From Palsa-461 sp036844945 (GTDB lineage Bacteria; Actinomycetota; Acidimicrobiia; Acidimicrobiales; RAAP-2), in the NCBI GenBank assembly GCA_036844945.1, contig DAIUEV010000024.1, positions 1-42,477 of the forward strand: DNA of 42,477 nt. Direction: 5' to 3'. Every line of letters begins with the position of its first letter. Within the stretch, counting starts at the first letter, position 1. Under the pieces are notes generated by a model, which saw nothing but the letters and a program-made list of their open reading frames with translations, was not told where the DNA came from and ran no database searches. The position numbers were made by a program, and so were the translations under genes. Below are positions 1-9,670 of this stretch, one piece after another.

Positions 1-3000
1 GGCTGGCCTGCGCCGTCCCCGGGCTCTCCTTCCTTCCGGCCGCGGCCCGGGAGCCGGGCGAGCAGCCTCGCCACCATCGCGGGCGGCCCGGTCGGCGGGG
101 CCGACGGGCGGCGTTCGGGACGCCACATCCGGGCGGTGGCCACCACCGCGTCGGCGGCCAGGGCGACCAGCGCGATCCAGACGAGCCAGCTGGCCAGGTT
201 GGGCTGGGTGGTCCCGGTCGCCTTCCCGACCACGACGACGGTCCCGGCGGCGGTCACGAACCCGACCGCCCCGAGCGTGAGCAGGCCGCGCAGCCACCGG
301 AGGCTCAGCGCGGCGGCCGCCGCGACCGCCACCACCGCGCCGAGCCGCCAGGTCGTCACCGCGCCGGCCACCCCGCCGGTCGCCGCCGCCACGACGGCCA
401 CCGCCCACCACGTTGGCCGGGTCCCCCGCCCGCGCCAGGGCGCTGCGAGCAGCGGGCTGTCATCGTCGTGCGGCGAGGCGGGGAGCGTCATGTCGCCGAG
501 CGGGACCGCCGCGGCCGCGGATCGCCGGCGCAGGAACCGGCGGAGAGGGAAGAGCGCGATGCCGAGACAGAGCAGGAGCGCCAGTGCGGACACGATGAGG
601 CCCTCCCATACCTGCTCCTGGGGGGTCCAGGTGAGCGAGACCGTGAAGACGCCCGTCCGGACCGCCCCGAGGGAGCTCAGGTCGGCGGCGGTCACGGGCC
701 AGCCGTTGGCGAACGCGTCGACGAGCTGGGAGGGGCCGAGGATCAGGCTGCGCGAGCCCTTGGGCGGCGGCCCGCCGAAGGACTGGGGCGACGCCACCGC
801 CTTCCACCCCTGGTTCACGCTCTCGCCCAGCACGAGCTCGAACGGCCCGGTTACACCGGTGACCTGGAGCTGCTCGCTCGTCGAGGTCTGGCCGATCACC
901 CGCACGCTCGGCGCCGGGCCGGGCTGGGTGGCCGGGAGCGACCCGAAGCCCGCCGCGGAGCCGGGCCCGGCGCCGGGCGCCGAGTCGAGCGTCAACTGGT
1001 CGACGTTCCAGCCCGTCGCGGTCGAGTGCCCGAGCGAGGTCAGCACGACGTGTTGGCCCGGCCCGAGGGTGATCCCCCCGGCGTCGGGTCCGCAGGGGAC
1101 GAGGGTCATCTCTCCGTTGGTCAGGGCGTTCGCGGCGGAACCGACGACGGCCACACTGATCGGCCGCCCGTCGATCGTGATGAGGTTGGACTGGCAGCTG
1201 CCGGGGAGGTCGGCCGGGAGCGGGTTGACCTGGACGCCGGGGATGCCCACCTCGGCGATCCCGAGCGGGAGGGCGATCGGGTAGCCCGAGTAGAAGTTCT
1301 CCCCGTAGGAGAAGCGGACGCCGGTCACCGTGACGCGGATCTGCTGGCCGGTGAGGGCCGGGAAGCTGACCGGGACCGAGACGGTCGACCCCTTGGCGAG
1401 CCCGTTGGTGATCTTCGGCAGAGTGATCGACCGGGTGATCGACCGGGTGCCCGACCTCGCGCTGACCTCGATCGAGGTGGGGACCGAGTGGAGGCCGTCG
1501 GCCACCACCTGCAGGTCGAGGTGGTCGAAGGTGATCGGCTTCTGCAGGTCGTACTCGAGCCACTGGCCCTTCTGGTAGGGGGCGCCGAACCCGGGCTGCC
1601 AGGCGGTGGCCGGGTTCCCGTCGGCGGCCGCGGATGCGGTGGCCGCGAGGTCACCGGGGAGGCGCCCCTTCGAATAGGCGACCACGGCGTTGGTCTGCCC
1701 GGGCGCCTCCCGCCCGACCAGCCGGTCGATCTCGTCGTCGGGAATGAGCGCCGACAGGCTGGCCGTACCGGTGAGGGTGAAGGTGCGGGCGGTCGGCAGC
1801 GTGAACTCTCGGGCGATGGTGGTCTCGGGGTCGGTGCGGTACGGGAACGAGAACGGCGACACCCGCTCGCGGGACATGTCGATGGTGAGCCGGTCGTGCA
1901 CCGACGCGGCCCCGGCGTCCTTCAGCAGGTCGGTCGGCATCTTCACGATCTGGAAGGCGTGCACGCCGGGCAGCTCGACCTCGCCGAAGCCGACCGCGGT
2001 GGCCGCCGCCGCCGAGACGGTGTCGTCGCTCGTGGCGTCGATCGTGATCCGCAGGGTCCGGAAGCTGCGCGGTGCGAAGGGGATCTTCTGGCCGACGGCG
2101 GTCCGCGACGCCGCGCCGAGCCGCACGGTCAACGGTCGGCCGCCGTCGAAGGTGAGGGTGACGCGGGTGATGGTCCGGTTGGTGTTGCCGTTCTGGGGCT
2201 GGACGAGTGTGACTTGGTCGGTCGTGATCACCCGGCCCAGCTGGAGCTGCCACCACTGCCCGGCCGGGTCGGGTATCCCGATCCCGGTCGTCCAGCTGGT
2301 GTCGAGGTTGCTGTCGATCGCCGCGTAGGCGGAGGTCTCGGGCGCATAGGAGTCGGCGCTCCCGTACGAGGACGCGGTCGCGTCGAGCGCGCCGAGGTAG
2401 GCGGCGACCGTCTTCGAGTCGATCGGGGCCCGAGGGGTGAGATCGAGGGGGGAGTCCGACGGGTCGTTCCGGGCCGGGTTGTCGGCCGGGGTCTCGGTGT
2501 AGCCGTAGTCCCCGACGAAGGTGTCCCAGCGGAACGCCTGCTTGCGGTTGGTGTCGGTGAGCACCACATCCGCGCCGCCGCCGAGCAGCTCGTCCAGCTG
2601 GACCGGGTCCTTGTCGAGGGTGCTCGCGTAATAGATGGCGCTGTCGGTGTTGAGCAGGCCGGCGGCGGCGAGCTCCTCCAGCCCGACCCCGTCGCCCGCC
2701 ACGATAAGCGCCCCCGCGTTCGACTCGCCCCGGGTGACCGGGCGGGGGTTGTCGACGGTGTAGTCGACCAGTGGCGGGGGGTTGGGGAGCGGGGCGATCG
2801 GGGCCAGGTTCTGGTCGTCGACGTAGGAGTAGCTCGGCGTGTTGGGTCGGGGCGTGCCGAAGCTGACCGGGTCGCTCAGCCCGTCGGGCGTCTTGGCCAG
2901 GTCTTGGGCGAGCAGTTGGGGCTCGGGCGAGTTGTAGTGCTCGAAGCGCTGGTCGTACTGGACGAGGACGTCACCGGCGCTGAGCAGCCGGGCCATCGGC

Positions 3001-4631
3001 GCGAGCGACGACCACTGCTCGGTGCCCAGCTCGATCGGGTCGTCGAGGGCGGCGAGCGTGTCGGCGGTCGCGATCGAACCCATGACCTGCTGCTCGCGGG
3101 TCACGTACGGGCGGGTGAGGAATGCCGGCTGCGGGGGGTCGACGGTGTCGCCGAACCGGGACGACGCGAACTGCTCGCCGGGGATGGCGAGGACCCGGGT
3201 GCCCGGGTGGGTGGTGTTCAGGTGCGTGATCGCCTTCATCTGATAGGTGGGGAGCTTGGCCGGCTGGACGAAGAAGCTGGCCACCTCCGCGTCGCCGTTG
3301 AAGATGGCCGGGTTGTCGGCGATGACCGCCGTCACGACCGCCAGGGCGATCACCAGGCTCGTGCGGGGGAGGCGGCGGCGCAGGGCCGAGACACCGGACC
3401 CGAGCAGCATGGCGAGCCCGAGGATGACGAGCGGGGTGGCCCGGTCGGTCGACCGCAGCGCGAGCCCGGCGGTCGTGTCGACCATGAACTTCTTGAGCAG
3501 GCTCCCGACCGGGGTCGGGTTGGAGAACGGGTGGCTCCCGACCGAGAGGACGACGCCGACGAGGACGAGGACGACGAAGTACGTCCGGTGCCGCCACCGG
3601 GCGATCACCCCGCCCAGGAAGGACAGGACGGGAACCAGGTAGGACAGAGCCACCAGCCAGAGGTGCTGGGTGTAGAGGAGGACCGAAGCCGTCCACGCCC
3701 CCAGGCGGTCCTGGCCGTAGAAGTACCAGTAACCGAGGCCCCGTATGACATCGGAGGCGCTCGAGGTGCTCGTCGTGGCGCGCAGAGTCTCGGTGTAGCG
3801 GAGCACGTCGACGCCGTAGGCGGCCTCCACGATGAGACCGGTGATCCACCACAGGCAGGTGAGGATGGTGAGGAGCGCGAGTCGCGCGGCCACCACGATC
3901 CCGGTCTTGAGGGTGACCTCGCGCTGGACGAACACCGCGAAGAGGAGCCAGAGGATCGGCGCGACGCCGACGTAGAGGATCGCCGTCGCGTTGATGCCGC
4001 TCGTGAGGGCCACGACGATCGCGAAGAGGGCGGGGTACCGCCACCCACCGTCGCGCAGCGCCTTGGCGGTGAGCGCGACCATGAACGGGAGTCCGGCCCA
4101 CGGCAGCAGGATCACCGAGATGCGCCCGGAGTACTGCAAGAAATACGGGGAGAGCATGAAGGCCAGGGCGGCGACCGTGCGGGCCGGCGCGCGCAACTGC
4201 AGCGTCCGGCTGAGGTACAGGACGCCGGCTCCCGCCGCGAACAGGATCGAGCCGAGCCAGAGCCGCTGGGCCACCCAGACCGGCACCCCGATCACCGAGA
4301 AGAACCAGTAGAAGGGGCCCATCGGCAGGAGGTAGCCGATGTACTGGTGGGTGACCGTCCCGAGGCCGACCGTCGGGTCCCACATGCTCGTGGCCTGGCG
4401 AAGGAACCGGCCGGGGTCGAGGTAGAGGTAGGTCTTGGTGTCGGAGGTGACGACGCCGGCCTTCACCAAGACGAGCGGGATGTAGGCGAGACCGGCCAAC
4501 ATCGCGTGCTCGGCCAGCCCGAGCAGCGAGATGCGGTGTCGACTGAACCCGCGCTTCAGCCGGTTCCACGTCGAGGGCTCCGCCGGCGAGGGCTCGGCGG
4601 TCGTGGACGAGGTCTCGGCGATGGTGGTCAT
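1..4631 (-). CDS. AftD-like (DUF3367) arabinofuranosyltransferase-family membrane protein, 3' end cut off
   Basis: A reading frame of 1543 codons stays open to the window edge, so the C-terminus is missing. It opens MTTIAETSSTT, then has a GT-C-type membrane region of many hydrophobic helices (about residues 35-450; early loop motif SDTKTYLYLDPGRFL). A large extracytoplasmic part follows with two discoidin/F5-8C-like carbohydrate-binding modules near residues 750-840 (AAIDSNLDTSWTTG) and 995-1080 (ADGNPATAWQPGF). More membrane helices lie near 1340-1365 and 1405-1510. This layout matches AftD/DUF3367 enzymes, which in mycobacteria add alpha-1,3-arabinofuranose to arabinogalactan/lipoarabinomannan from decaprenyl-phospho-arabinose and carry several CBMs. 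In a non-mycolic organism the acceptor is unknown. An in-frame ATG at 4685, with AGAGG just upstream, is an alternative start adding 18 residues. Family call is firm; substrate is inferred. Confidence 0.85.
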   Translation of the reverse strand, partial: MTTIAETSSTTAEPSPAEPSTWNRLKRGFSRHRISLLGLAEHAMLAGLAYIPLVLVKAGVVTSDTKTYLYLDPGRFLRQATSMWDPTVGLGTVTHQYIGYLLPMGPFYWFFSVIGVPVWVAQRLWLGSILFAAGAGVLYLSRTLQLRAPARTVAALAFMLSPYFLQYSGRISVILLPWAGLPFMVALTAKALRDGGWRYPALFAIVVALTSGINATAILYVGVAPILWLLFAVFVQREVTLKTGIVVAARLALLTILTCLWWITGLIVEAAYGVDVLRYTETLRATTSTSSASDVIRGLGYWYFYGQDRLGAWTASVLLYTQHLWLVALSYLVPVLSFLGGVIARWRHRTYFVVLVLVGVVLSVGSHPFSNPTPVGSLLKKFMVDTTAGLALRSTDRATPLVILGLAMLLGSGVSALRRRLPRTSLVIALAVVTAVIADNPAIFNGDAEVASFFVQPAKLPTYQMKAITHLNTTHPGTRVLAIPGEQFASSRFGDTVDPPQPAFLTRPYVTREQQVMGSIATADTLAALDDPIELGTEQWSSLAPMARLLSAGDVLVQYDQRFEHYNSPEPQLLAQDLAKTPDGLSDPVSFGTPRPNTPSYSYVDDQNLAPIAPLPNPPPLVDYTVDNPRPVTRGESNAGALIVAGDGVGLEELAAAGLLNTDSAIYYASTLDKDPVQLDELLGGGADVVLTDTNRKQAFRWDTFVGDYGYTETPADNPARNDPSDSPLDLTPRAPIDSKTVAAYLGALDATASSYGSADSYAPETSAYAAIDSNLDTSWTTGIGIPDPAGQWWQLQLGRVITTDQVTLVQPQNGNTNRTITRVTLTFDGGRPLTVRLGAASRTAVGQKIPFAPRSFRTLRITIDATSDDTVSAAAATAVGFGEVELPGVHAFQIVKMPTDLLKDAGAASVHDRLTIDMSRERVSPFSFPYRTDPETTIAREFTLPTARTFTLTGTASLSALIPDDEIDRLVGREAPGQTNAVVAYSKGRLPGDLAATASAAADGNPATAWQPGFGAPYQKGQWLEYDLQKPITFDHLDLQVVADGLHSVPTSIEVSARSGTRSITRSITLPKITNGLAKGSTVSVPVSFPALTGQQIRVTVTGVRFSYGENFYSGYPIALPLGIAEVGIPGVQVNPLPADLPGSCQSNLITIDGRPISVAVVGSAANALTNGEMTLVPCGPDAGGITLGPGQHVVLTSLGHSTATGWNVDQLTLDSAPGAGPGSAAGFGSLPATQPGPAPSVRVIGQTSTSEQLQVTGVTGPFELVLGESVNQGWKAVASPQSFGGPPPKGSRSLILGPSQLVDAFANGWPVTAADLSSLGAVRTGVFTVSLTWTPQEQVWEGLIVSALALLLCLGIALFPLRRFLRRRSAAAAVPLGDMTLPASPHDDDSPLLAAPWRGRGTRPTWWAVAVVAAATGGVAGAVTTWRLGAVVAVAAAAALSLRWLRGLLTLGAVGFVTAAGTVVVVGKATGTTQPNLASWLVWIALVALAADAVVATARMWRPERRPSAPPTGPPAMVARLLARLPGRGRKEGEPGDGAGQ

Positions 4632-4723
4632 CGGGCGGCGCGGCCCCCCAGAGACGCCGGCGCCAGATCCGCAGCGGCCCGCCATTCGTGGGCCTCTAGC
4701 TGGGCGGATTCGGCGCTCACGGT

Positions 4724-4729
4724 AGTGTA
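4724..4729 (-). promoter_or_regulatory. possible -10 box (TACACT) for the AftD-like gene
   Basis: Read on the minus strand, TACACT fits the actinobacterial TANNNT -10 consensus. It lies about 40 nt before the upstream ATG candidate (4685) and 95 nt before the ATG at 4631. No convincing TTGACA-like -35 is visible, so this is suggestive only. Confidence 0.25.
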
Positions 4730-4791
4730 GAACGACGCCCTGGAACGAACCTGTCGAGCCGCGCCACCTCGCGGGCGCCGGCCCGTCGACG

Positions 4792-5835
4792 TCAGGTGAT
4801 CGGGTCCCTCGCCTCGGTGTCGAACGACTCGGAGGGCTCGTCACCGAGACCTCCGCCGACCTCCACACCTTCGAGGTTGTCATGGGCGGGTGCGGGCAGG
4901 CTCACTGGCTCCTCGATGAGGGGCATCTCGGGCTCGGTGGCGGCGGTCTTCGCGTTGGCCAGCAGGAGCACGCTGACGAAGACGCCGACGAAGCCGATGA
5001 TGCGCAGGGCCAGCTTCCAGTTTGAGGCGGGCAGGTGCTCACCGAAGATGACGGTGCCGACCGCGACCACGTAGGTGCTCGACACCACATTGGACACCGG
5101 CACCACGACCGACGCCGAGCACCGCTGCAATGCGGTCTGAAAGAGCAGGAGGCCGAAGGCCGAGCTGCACGCGAAGGCGTACAGGTAGGGCGAGGCGAGT
5201 ACATGGGGGATCGAGAGCCAGACACCGTGCTTCTCGACGATGGCTGAGACCGCCTTGATAGCGAGCCCGCTCACCCCGTAGATGAGTCCGGTCCCAAGGC
5301 CGTACAGCGGCGCGCGGGCGTGGCCGCCGCGCAGTGCCCGGTCGTGCAGGCGGTCGGCGCCGAGGAAGAACACGCAGGCCACCGCCACGGTCGGCAGCGC
5401 CGCCGCGATCAGCGACCCGAACCCGCCGGTGACGCCGGCCTGATCGCTCGAGAGGTCGAGCGAAAGGCTGATCGAGAGCAGCGCCAAACCGACGAGCGCG
5501 ATGGCGAACCACTCCCGTCGTCCCAGCCGTTCCTTCAGCGTGATGTGCGAGAGCACGAGCAGGACGACGATGCCCGAGACGAAGATCGGCTGGACGACCG
5601 AGATGGGGGCGAGCGAGAGCGCGATGACTTGGAGACCGAGGCCACCGAGCATCGAGCAGAACCCGATGACCCAGACCGGCGACGAGGCGAGCGTCGTCAC
5701 CAGGTGCACCAGGCGACGTGCATGCACCGATGGCATGTCCTGAAGGCCGTGCTTCTCGAGGACGAACCCGACGTTGTAGAGCAGCGCCGAGACGACGCTC
5801 ACGAGCACGCCGGCTGCGAGGTGGGTGTGGCTCAC
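4792..5835 (-). CDS. DMT (EamA/NIPA-like) family transporter
   Basis: 347 residues from a GTG start. About nine to ten hydrophobic helices form two repeats of the drug/metabolite-transporter type: residues ~5-140 (with GLGLQVIALSLAPISVVQP at the end of helix 3) and ~150-300 (LYGLGTGLIYGVSGLAIKAVS, then SASVVVPVSNVVSSTYVVAVG). The last ~45 residues are an acidic, proline-containing cytoplasmic-looking tail. The QVIALSLAPISVVQP segment is typical of the NIPA-like branch, which includes magnesium and metabolite transporters. The substrate cannot be read from sequence. It lies between the SGNH hydrolase and the AftD-like gene, all on the minus strand, with gaps of 117 and 160 nt. A role in exporting envelope precursors would be inference. 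Confidence 0.8.
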   Translation of the reverse strand: MSHTHLAAGVLVSVVSALLYNVGFVLEKHGLQDMPSVHARRLVHLVTTLASSPVWVIGFCSMLGGLGLQVIALSLAPISVVQPIFVSGIVVLLVLSHITLKERLGRREWFAIALVGLALLSISLSLDLSSDQAGVTGGFGSLIAAALPTVAVACVFFLGADRLHDRALRGGHARAPLYGLGTGLIYGVSGLAIKAVSAIVEKHGVWLSIPHVLASPYLYAFACSSAFGLLLFQTALQRCSASVVVPVSNVVSSTYVVAVGTVIFGEHLPASNWKLALRIIGFVGVFVSVLLLANAKTAATEPEMPLIEEPVSLPAPAHDNLEGVEVGGGLGDEPSESFDTEARDPIT

Positions 5836-5952
5836 CGCGTGCTCCGCGGTGGGGCCGGCCGGGCGCGACCGTCGAAGGACCCGGTCAGCATGGACCGCCA
5901 GCGTACCGCCCGGATACGGTGCCGAGGCGGGCCACCCTCGGCGCGGCCCCGC

Positions 5953-6933
5953 TCACGGTCCGTGGTTCAAGAGGGGGGCGTGCGCGCTTCCGGTCGGCAC
6001 GTTGAGCCCGGCGTACCGGGAGAGGGGCTGGTCGGAAGGGCATGCCCCCGGCCCGGCGACGCCCACGTTGTAGCGGGGGTCCCGGGTCCACGGACCGGTC
6101 TGCCACCCTGGCGCGGGTTGGGCGAGTCCCAGCGCCGGGCCGATGTCGTCGACCACCACCTCGGCCATTGCCGCCGCGCCCAGCGGGCACAGATGGATGT
6201 TGTCAATCTGGCGCATCCGGACGTAGCCGCCGCTCCGGGTCGGGAACCAGGTGAGGAACCGACCTCTTGGGGCGAAGACCTGGCCGGTCGAGAGGTAGAC
6301 GGCGTGGCCCGGGAAGTCGGCGACGACCCGGCGCGCGCTCCGGTCCCACGCGTTCTGCTCCAGGGTCAGAGTCGCCCACAGCCGGGCCCGCTGTTGGGGC
6401 TCGAACTGGAAGGGGTTGGGTCCGATCTGGGGGAACTGGAGGAGGACCACGAGTTCGACGCCGTCGCCCGGCGCCAGCCAGACGCTGAGGGCCTGACGGA
6501 GGAGCGAGAGGTACCCGGCCGGATCGTCCTGTGCCACCGCGTCGTCCCACGACCACGTGCCCACCACGACCTGGGGATGGAACTCATCGATGATCTCGTT
6601 GCTGTAGGTCGCCCACAACGGGATGCGGATGAGGCCCCATCCGCCGAACGAGGAGTCCTCGACCACTCCGGCCTCGCCGGTCGCCGAGAACGCGGCGCCA
6701 AGCGCCGGTGAGACGTCATTCATGACGCTGTCCCCGAGCACCCACACCCGCAGCGGGTCGCTCGGGGTCGGGGCGGCTGCGGAGACCTGGAGGCCGGCCG
6801 GGGTGACCGCAGTCTCGATTCCCGACCCGAGGGCGCCCGAAGGCGACGGGACGACGAGGAGGGACGCGAACACGGCCGCGGGCACGAAGGCCCGGCGCAC
6901 CTGTCGTCCGGCCGACCTGCGACCCTGGGCCAT
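5953..6933 (-). CDS. secreted SGNH/GDSL-family hydrolase
   Basis: 326 residues. The N-terminus has basic residues (RRSAGRQVRR) followed by a hydrophobic stretch (residues ~15-35), a signal peptide or signal anchor. The catalytic region has the block I motif VLGDSVMND (Ser at 69), a GTWSWDD segment near 125-131, and the C-terminal Asp-x-x-His pair in DNIHLCPLGA (D244, H247). These are the hallmarks of SGNH esterases and acetyltransferase-associated SGNH domains, which typically add or remove acyl groups on polysaccharides. The neighbours (an AftD-like enzyme, a glycosyltransferase, two acyltransferase-3 proteins one of which carries its own SGNH domain) support a role in acyl modification of an envelope glycan. 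It is transcribed divergently from the GT4 gene at 7071. Confidence 0.8.
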   Translation of the reverse strand: MAQGRRSAGRQVRRAFVPAAVFASLLVVPSPSGALGSGIETAVTPAGLQVSAAAPTPSDPLRVWVLGDSVMNDVSPALGAAFSATGEAGVVEDSSFGGWGLIRIPLWATYSNEIIDEFHPQVVVGTWSWDDAVAQDDPAGYLSLLRQALSVWLAPGDGVELVVLLQFPQIGPNPFQFEPQQRARLWATLTLEQNAWDRSARRVVADFPGHAVYLSTGQVFAPRGRFLTWFPTRSGGYVRMRQIDNIHLCPLGAAAMAEVVVDDIGPALGLAQPAPGWQTGPWTRDPRYNVGVAGPGACPSDQPLSRYAGLNVPTGSAHAPLLNHGP

Positions 6934-7025
6934 CGGGGGGGCGAGCCTAACAACGGGGTTGCGCTGCGGTCGCAGTCGGGTGGTTGTCGGCCCCTTTGGC
7001 CTGGTTCTTCACTCTCGGCGGCCGG

Positions 7026-7031
7026 TAGTGT
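7026..7031 (+). promoter_or_regulatory. possible -10 box (TAGTGT) for the GT4/acyltransferase genes
   Basis: A TANNNT hexamer in the 137-nt divergent spacer, 40 nt before the proposed TTG start. The -35 region is not recognisable. Confidence 0.25.
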
Positions 7032-7070
7032 GGGCGGACGCTCTGGGGGGATTCCAGTCGAGCGTGGCGG

Positions 7071-8321
7071 TTGGCGACGGCATCAGAGGGTGCGTCGGAT
7101 GACTCGTCAGGCAAGCCAGACAGCGAGCGAGGGGTGATCGTCATCGGTCAGCACAGCCACGAGGCTGCCGCGACCCTGCACGACGCCGTCGAGTCGTCGG
7201 GGATCCGCCGGGTCGACGTCGTCGCCTGGCGCGACCTCGATGATCCGGAGGCGGGTGGCTCCGAGCTACACGCTCACGAGGTCCTCACCCGCTGGGCGGC
7301 CGCCGGCGTCGACGTGAACCTGTTCACCTCGCGGGTCGACGGCGCCGCGCGGGTGGTCGACCGCGGGGGGTACCGATCGCACCGTCGGGCCGGCCGCTAC
7401 GCGGTCTTCCCGGTGACCGCTCTCGACGCCCTGACCGGCAAGCTCGGACAGGGCGATGGGATCGTGGAGATCTGGAACGGGATGCCGTTCTTCTCGCCGC
7501 TCTGGGCTCGGAAGCCCCGGATCGTCTTCCTCCACCACGTCCACGGCGAGATGTGGCACATGGTCCTCCCCGAACGGCTGGCCAAACTGGGCTCGGCGAT
7601 CGAACAGCTGATCGCCCCGCCGCTGTACCGGCGGGGCCGAATCGTCACGCTCTCTGAGTCCTCCAAGCGCGAGATCGTGGAACGGCTCGGGTTCCGGCCG
7701 GCTCGCGTCACGGTGTCCTCGCCGGGAATCGACCCGCGGTTCTCCCCGCGGGGCGCGAAGCAGAAGGATCCGTTGGTCGTCGCGGTCGGGCGCTTGGTGC
7801 CGGTGAAGCGGTTCGACTGGTTCATCGACGCCATGGCCAAGGTCCGTGCCGACCACCCCGCGATGCGCGCCGTCGTGGTGGGGGAGGGTTACGAGCGACC
7901 GGCGCTCGAAGCGCGTATCCGCGCTCTTGGTGCCGAGGAGTGGTTGACCCTCCCCGGCCGTCTCCCGGACTCCGAGCTGGTCGGGCTGTACCGGCGGGCC
8001 TGGCTCCTCGTCGGCACCTCGTCGCATGAGGGGTGGGGGATGACGATCACCGAGGCGGCGGCGTGCGGGACGCCGGCGGTCGCGACCCGGATCGCGGGAC
8101 ACGAGGATGCGGTCGTTGACGGGGTCTCGGGCCTTCTCGTGGACACCGTGGACGATGTGGTGACCGCGGTTGGTGCGATCCTGAGCGACGACGACGAGCG
8201 GGCGCGCCTTTCCAAGGGCGCGCTCGAGATCTCGGGCCGCTATCGGTGGGACGAGACAGCGCTGGCCGCGTACCGCGCCCTCGCCGACCAGGCGCGCGCT
8301 CGGGCCCCTCGCTGGGATTGA
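7071..8321 (+). CDS. glycosyltransferase family 4 (GT-B fold)
   Basis: 416 residues if translated from the TTG at 7071. The recognisable fold begins near residue 44 (VDVVAWRDLDDPEAGGSEL), so the true start may be the GTG at 7134. The N-terminal acceptor half has the GGSELHAHEV motif. The C-terminal half has the nucleotide-sugar-binding features of GT4: VAVGRLVPVKRFDWFIDA, VVVGEGYERPALE, and the EX7E-like stretch SSHEGWGMTITEAAACGTP with AGHEDAV after it. It is probably a cytoplasmic glycosyltransferase making a lipid-linked glycan or glycolipid; donor and acceptor are unknown. Its stop overlaps the TTG start of the next gene (TTGA), so the two are translationally coupled. That links it to an O-acyltransferase. 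Confidence 0.85.
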   Translation: MATASEGASDDSSGKPDSERGVIVIGQHSHEAAATLHDAVESSGIRRVDVVAWRDLDDPEAGGSELHAHEVLTRWAAAGVDVNLFTSRVDGAARVVDRGGYRSHRRAGRYAVFPVTALDALTGKLGQGDGIVEIWNGMPFFSPLWARKPRIVFLHHVHGEMWHMVLPERLAKLGSAIEQLIAPPLYRRGRIVTLSESSKREIVERLGFRPARVTVSSPGIDPRFSPRGAKQKDPLVVAVGRLVPVKRFDWFIDAMAKVRADHPAMRAVVVGEGYERPALEARIRALGAEEWLTLPGRLPDSELVGLYRRAWLLVGTSSHEGWGMTITEAAACGTPAVATRIAGHEDAVVDGVSGLLVDTVDDVVTAVGAILSDDDERARLSKGALEISGRYRWDETALAAYRALADQARARAPRWD

Positions 8322-9670
8322 CTGCGATCGAGTCAGCCGAGCGGACCGGCGCCCATCCGCACGCCGGTGCCGCCGCCGCCGACCCCGGGCCGGCCCCGGA
8401 GGTCCAGCCGGGCCAGGAGGCGCCCACCCCGCTCCGCCCTCCGCGGTTCCCGGGCTTCGACGGACTGCGCGCCATCGCGGCGGGCACCGTTCTCGGGGTC
8501 CATGTCGCCTTTATCTCGGGACTAACTATCCGGAACGCCGCGGTCGGCTCCTACACGGCCCGCCTGGAGATCGGGGTGGCCGTCTTCTTCCTGATCTCAG
8601 GGTTCCTCCTGTATCGGCCGTTCGCGGTGGCACATCTGGCCGGGGAGCGAGACCCGAGGACCCGTTCGTTCTGGATCCGCCGGCTGCTTCGGATCCTCCC
8701 CGCGTACTGGGTCGCGCTCTTCGTCACGACCACGATCCTGCACGCGAGCTCGATCGGGCCCGGCGGCTGGCACGGGTACCTGTCGCACTACCTCTTCGCC
8801 CAGATCTACTTCCCGAGCCAGGTCGAGTCGGGCATCACCCAGGCCTGGTCGCTGTGCGTCGAGATGACCTTCTATCTGCTCCTGCCGCTCTACGCGGTGC
8901 TGGTCGGGCGGCGGCGGGCCAGCCGCTCGCCAGAACAGCGCCTCGCCCGGGCCCTCGTCGGCCTCGGGGTCCTCGTGGCGATGAGCCTCGGGTGGCGCTT
9001 CTGGGTGCTCTCGAACCAGCACGGCAAGGTGTTCGAGACGATGACGGTGTGGCTCCCCTCCGAGCTCGACCTGTTCGCGCTCGGGATGCTGCTCGCGGTG
9101 CTGAGCGCGTGGACCCATCTGCGCGACAGCGAGCCTCGATGGATGTCGAGCCGGTGGTTCCCGTGGGTCAGCTGGGCCCTGGCGGCGGGAGCCTTCGTGG
9201 CCGTCAGCCACCTGGGTCTCTCCCGCGAGGCGCTCTACTCGAAGTCCTACTCGGACATCTCCCGCCAGACGCTGTACGGGACGTTCGCCTTCTTCCTCCT
9301 CCTGCCGGCGGTCTTCGGGCCCCAACACCAGGGCCTCGTCCGCCGCTTCCTCCAGTGGTGGCCGATGGCCTCGCTCGGGGTGATCTCCTACGGCGTCTAC
9401 CTGTGGCACCAGACGCTGATCGCCGAGCTGAGCAAGCACTTCCGCAGCTGGTTCGGGATCCCGCTGTTCTTCAATGTCGGGTTCTGGGCGATCTTCGGGG
9501 GGATCCTCGCGGCTGCGATCCTCGTGGCGTCGGCCAGCTACTTCTTGGTGGAGAAGCCGGCGCTGCGAGCCAAGCGGTTCTTCGCCTGGTTCGACGCGCC
9601 CCGACCGGGCGGGGGTGGGTGGCGACGCGTCCTGCGCCTCGGGCGGGTCACATCGGACGCGGCCCGCTGA
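8318..9670 (+). CDS. acyltransferase-3 family membrane protein (OafA/YrhL type)
   Basis: 450 residues from a TTG whose last bases overlap the stop of the GT4 gene. I chose this start over an upstream one at 8246 that would lie inside the GT4 gene, because the domain begins only at FPGFDGLRAIAAGTVLGVH (about residue 45) and TTGA coupling is typical. Ten or so membrane helices follow. Family signatures are the FDGLRAIAA opening with H, the FFLISGFLLYRPF segment, the RR...RILPAYW motif, and TQAWSLCVEMTFYLLLPL. Such enzymes transfer acyl groups, usually acetyl from acetyl-CoA, onto extracytoplasmic sugars. It has no fused SGNH domain, unlike the next acyltransferase; the separate SGNH protein at 5953-6933 could be its partner (inference). 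Confidence 0.88.
   Translation: MTAIESAERTGAHPHAGAAAADPGPAPEVQPGQEAPTPLRPPRFPGFDGLRAIAAGTVLGVHVAFISGLTIRNAAVGSYTARLEIGVAVFFLISGFLLYRPFAVAHLAGERDPRTRSFWIRRLLRILPAYWVALFVTTTILHASSIGPGGWHGYLSHYLFAQIYFPSQVESGITQAWSLCVEMTFYLLLPLYAVLVGRRRASRSPEQRLARALVGLGVLVAMSLGWRFWVLSNQHGKVFETMTVWLPSELDLFALGMLLAVLSAWTHLRDSEPRWMSSRWFPWVSWALAAGAFVAVSHLGLSREALYSKSYSDISRQTLYGTFAFFLLLPAVFGPQHQGLVRRFLQWWPMASLGVISYGVYLWHQTLIAELSKHFRSWFGIPLFFNVGFWAIFGGILAAAILVASASYFLVEKPALRAKRFFAWFDAPRPGGGGWRRVLRLGRVTSDAAR

Noticed and set aside
468..4730. 1420-codon open frame on the plus strand
   Set aside because: It is the exact antisense of the AftD-like gene in codon register, a GC-rich shadow. Its product is charged, repetitive and without any domain.
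8246..8317. N-terminal extension of the first acyltransferase
   Set aside because: It lies inside the GT4 gene. The TTG at 8318 overlapping the GT4 stop is the more natural start.
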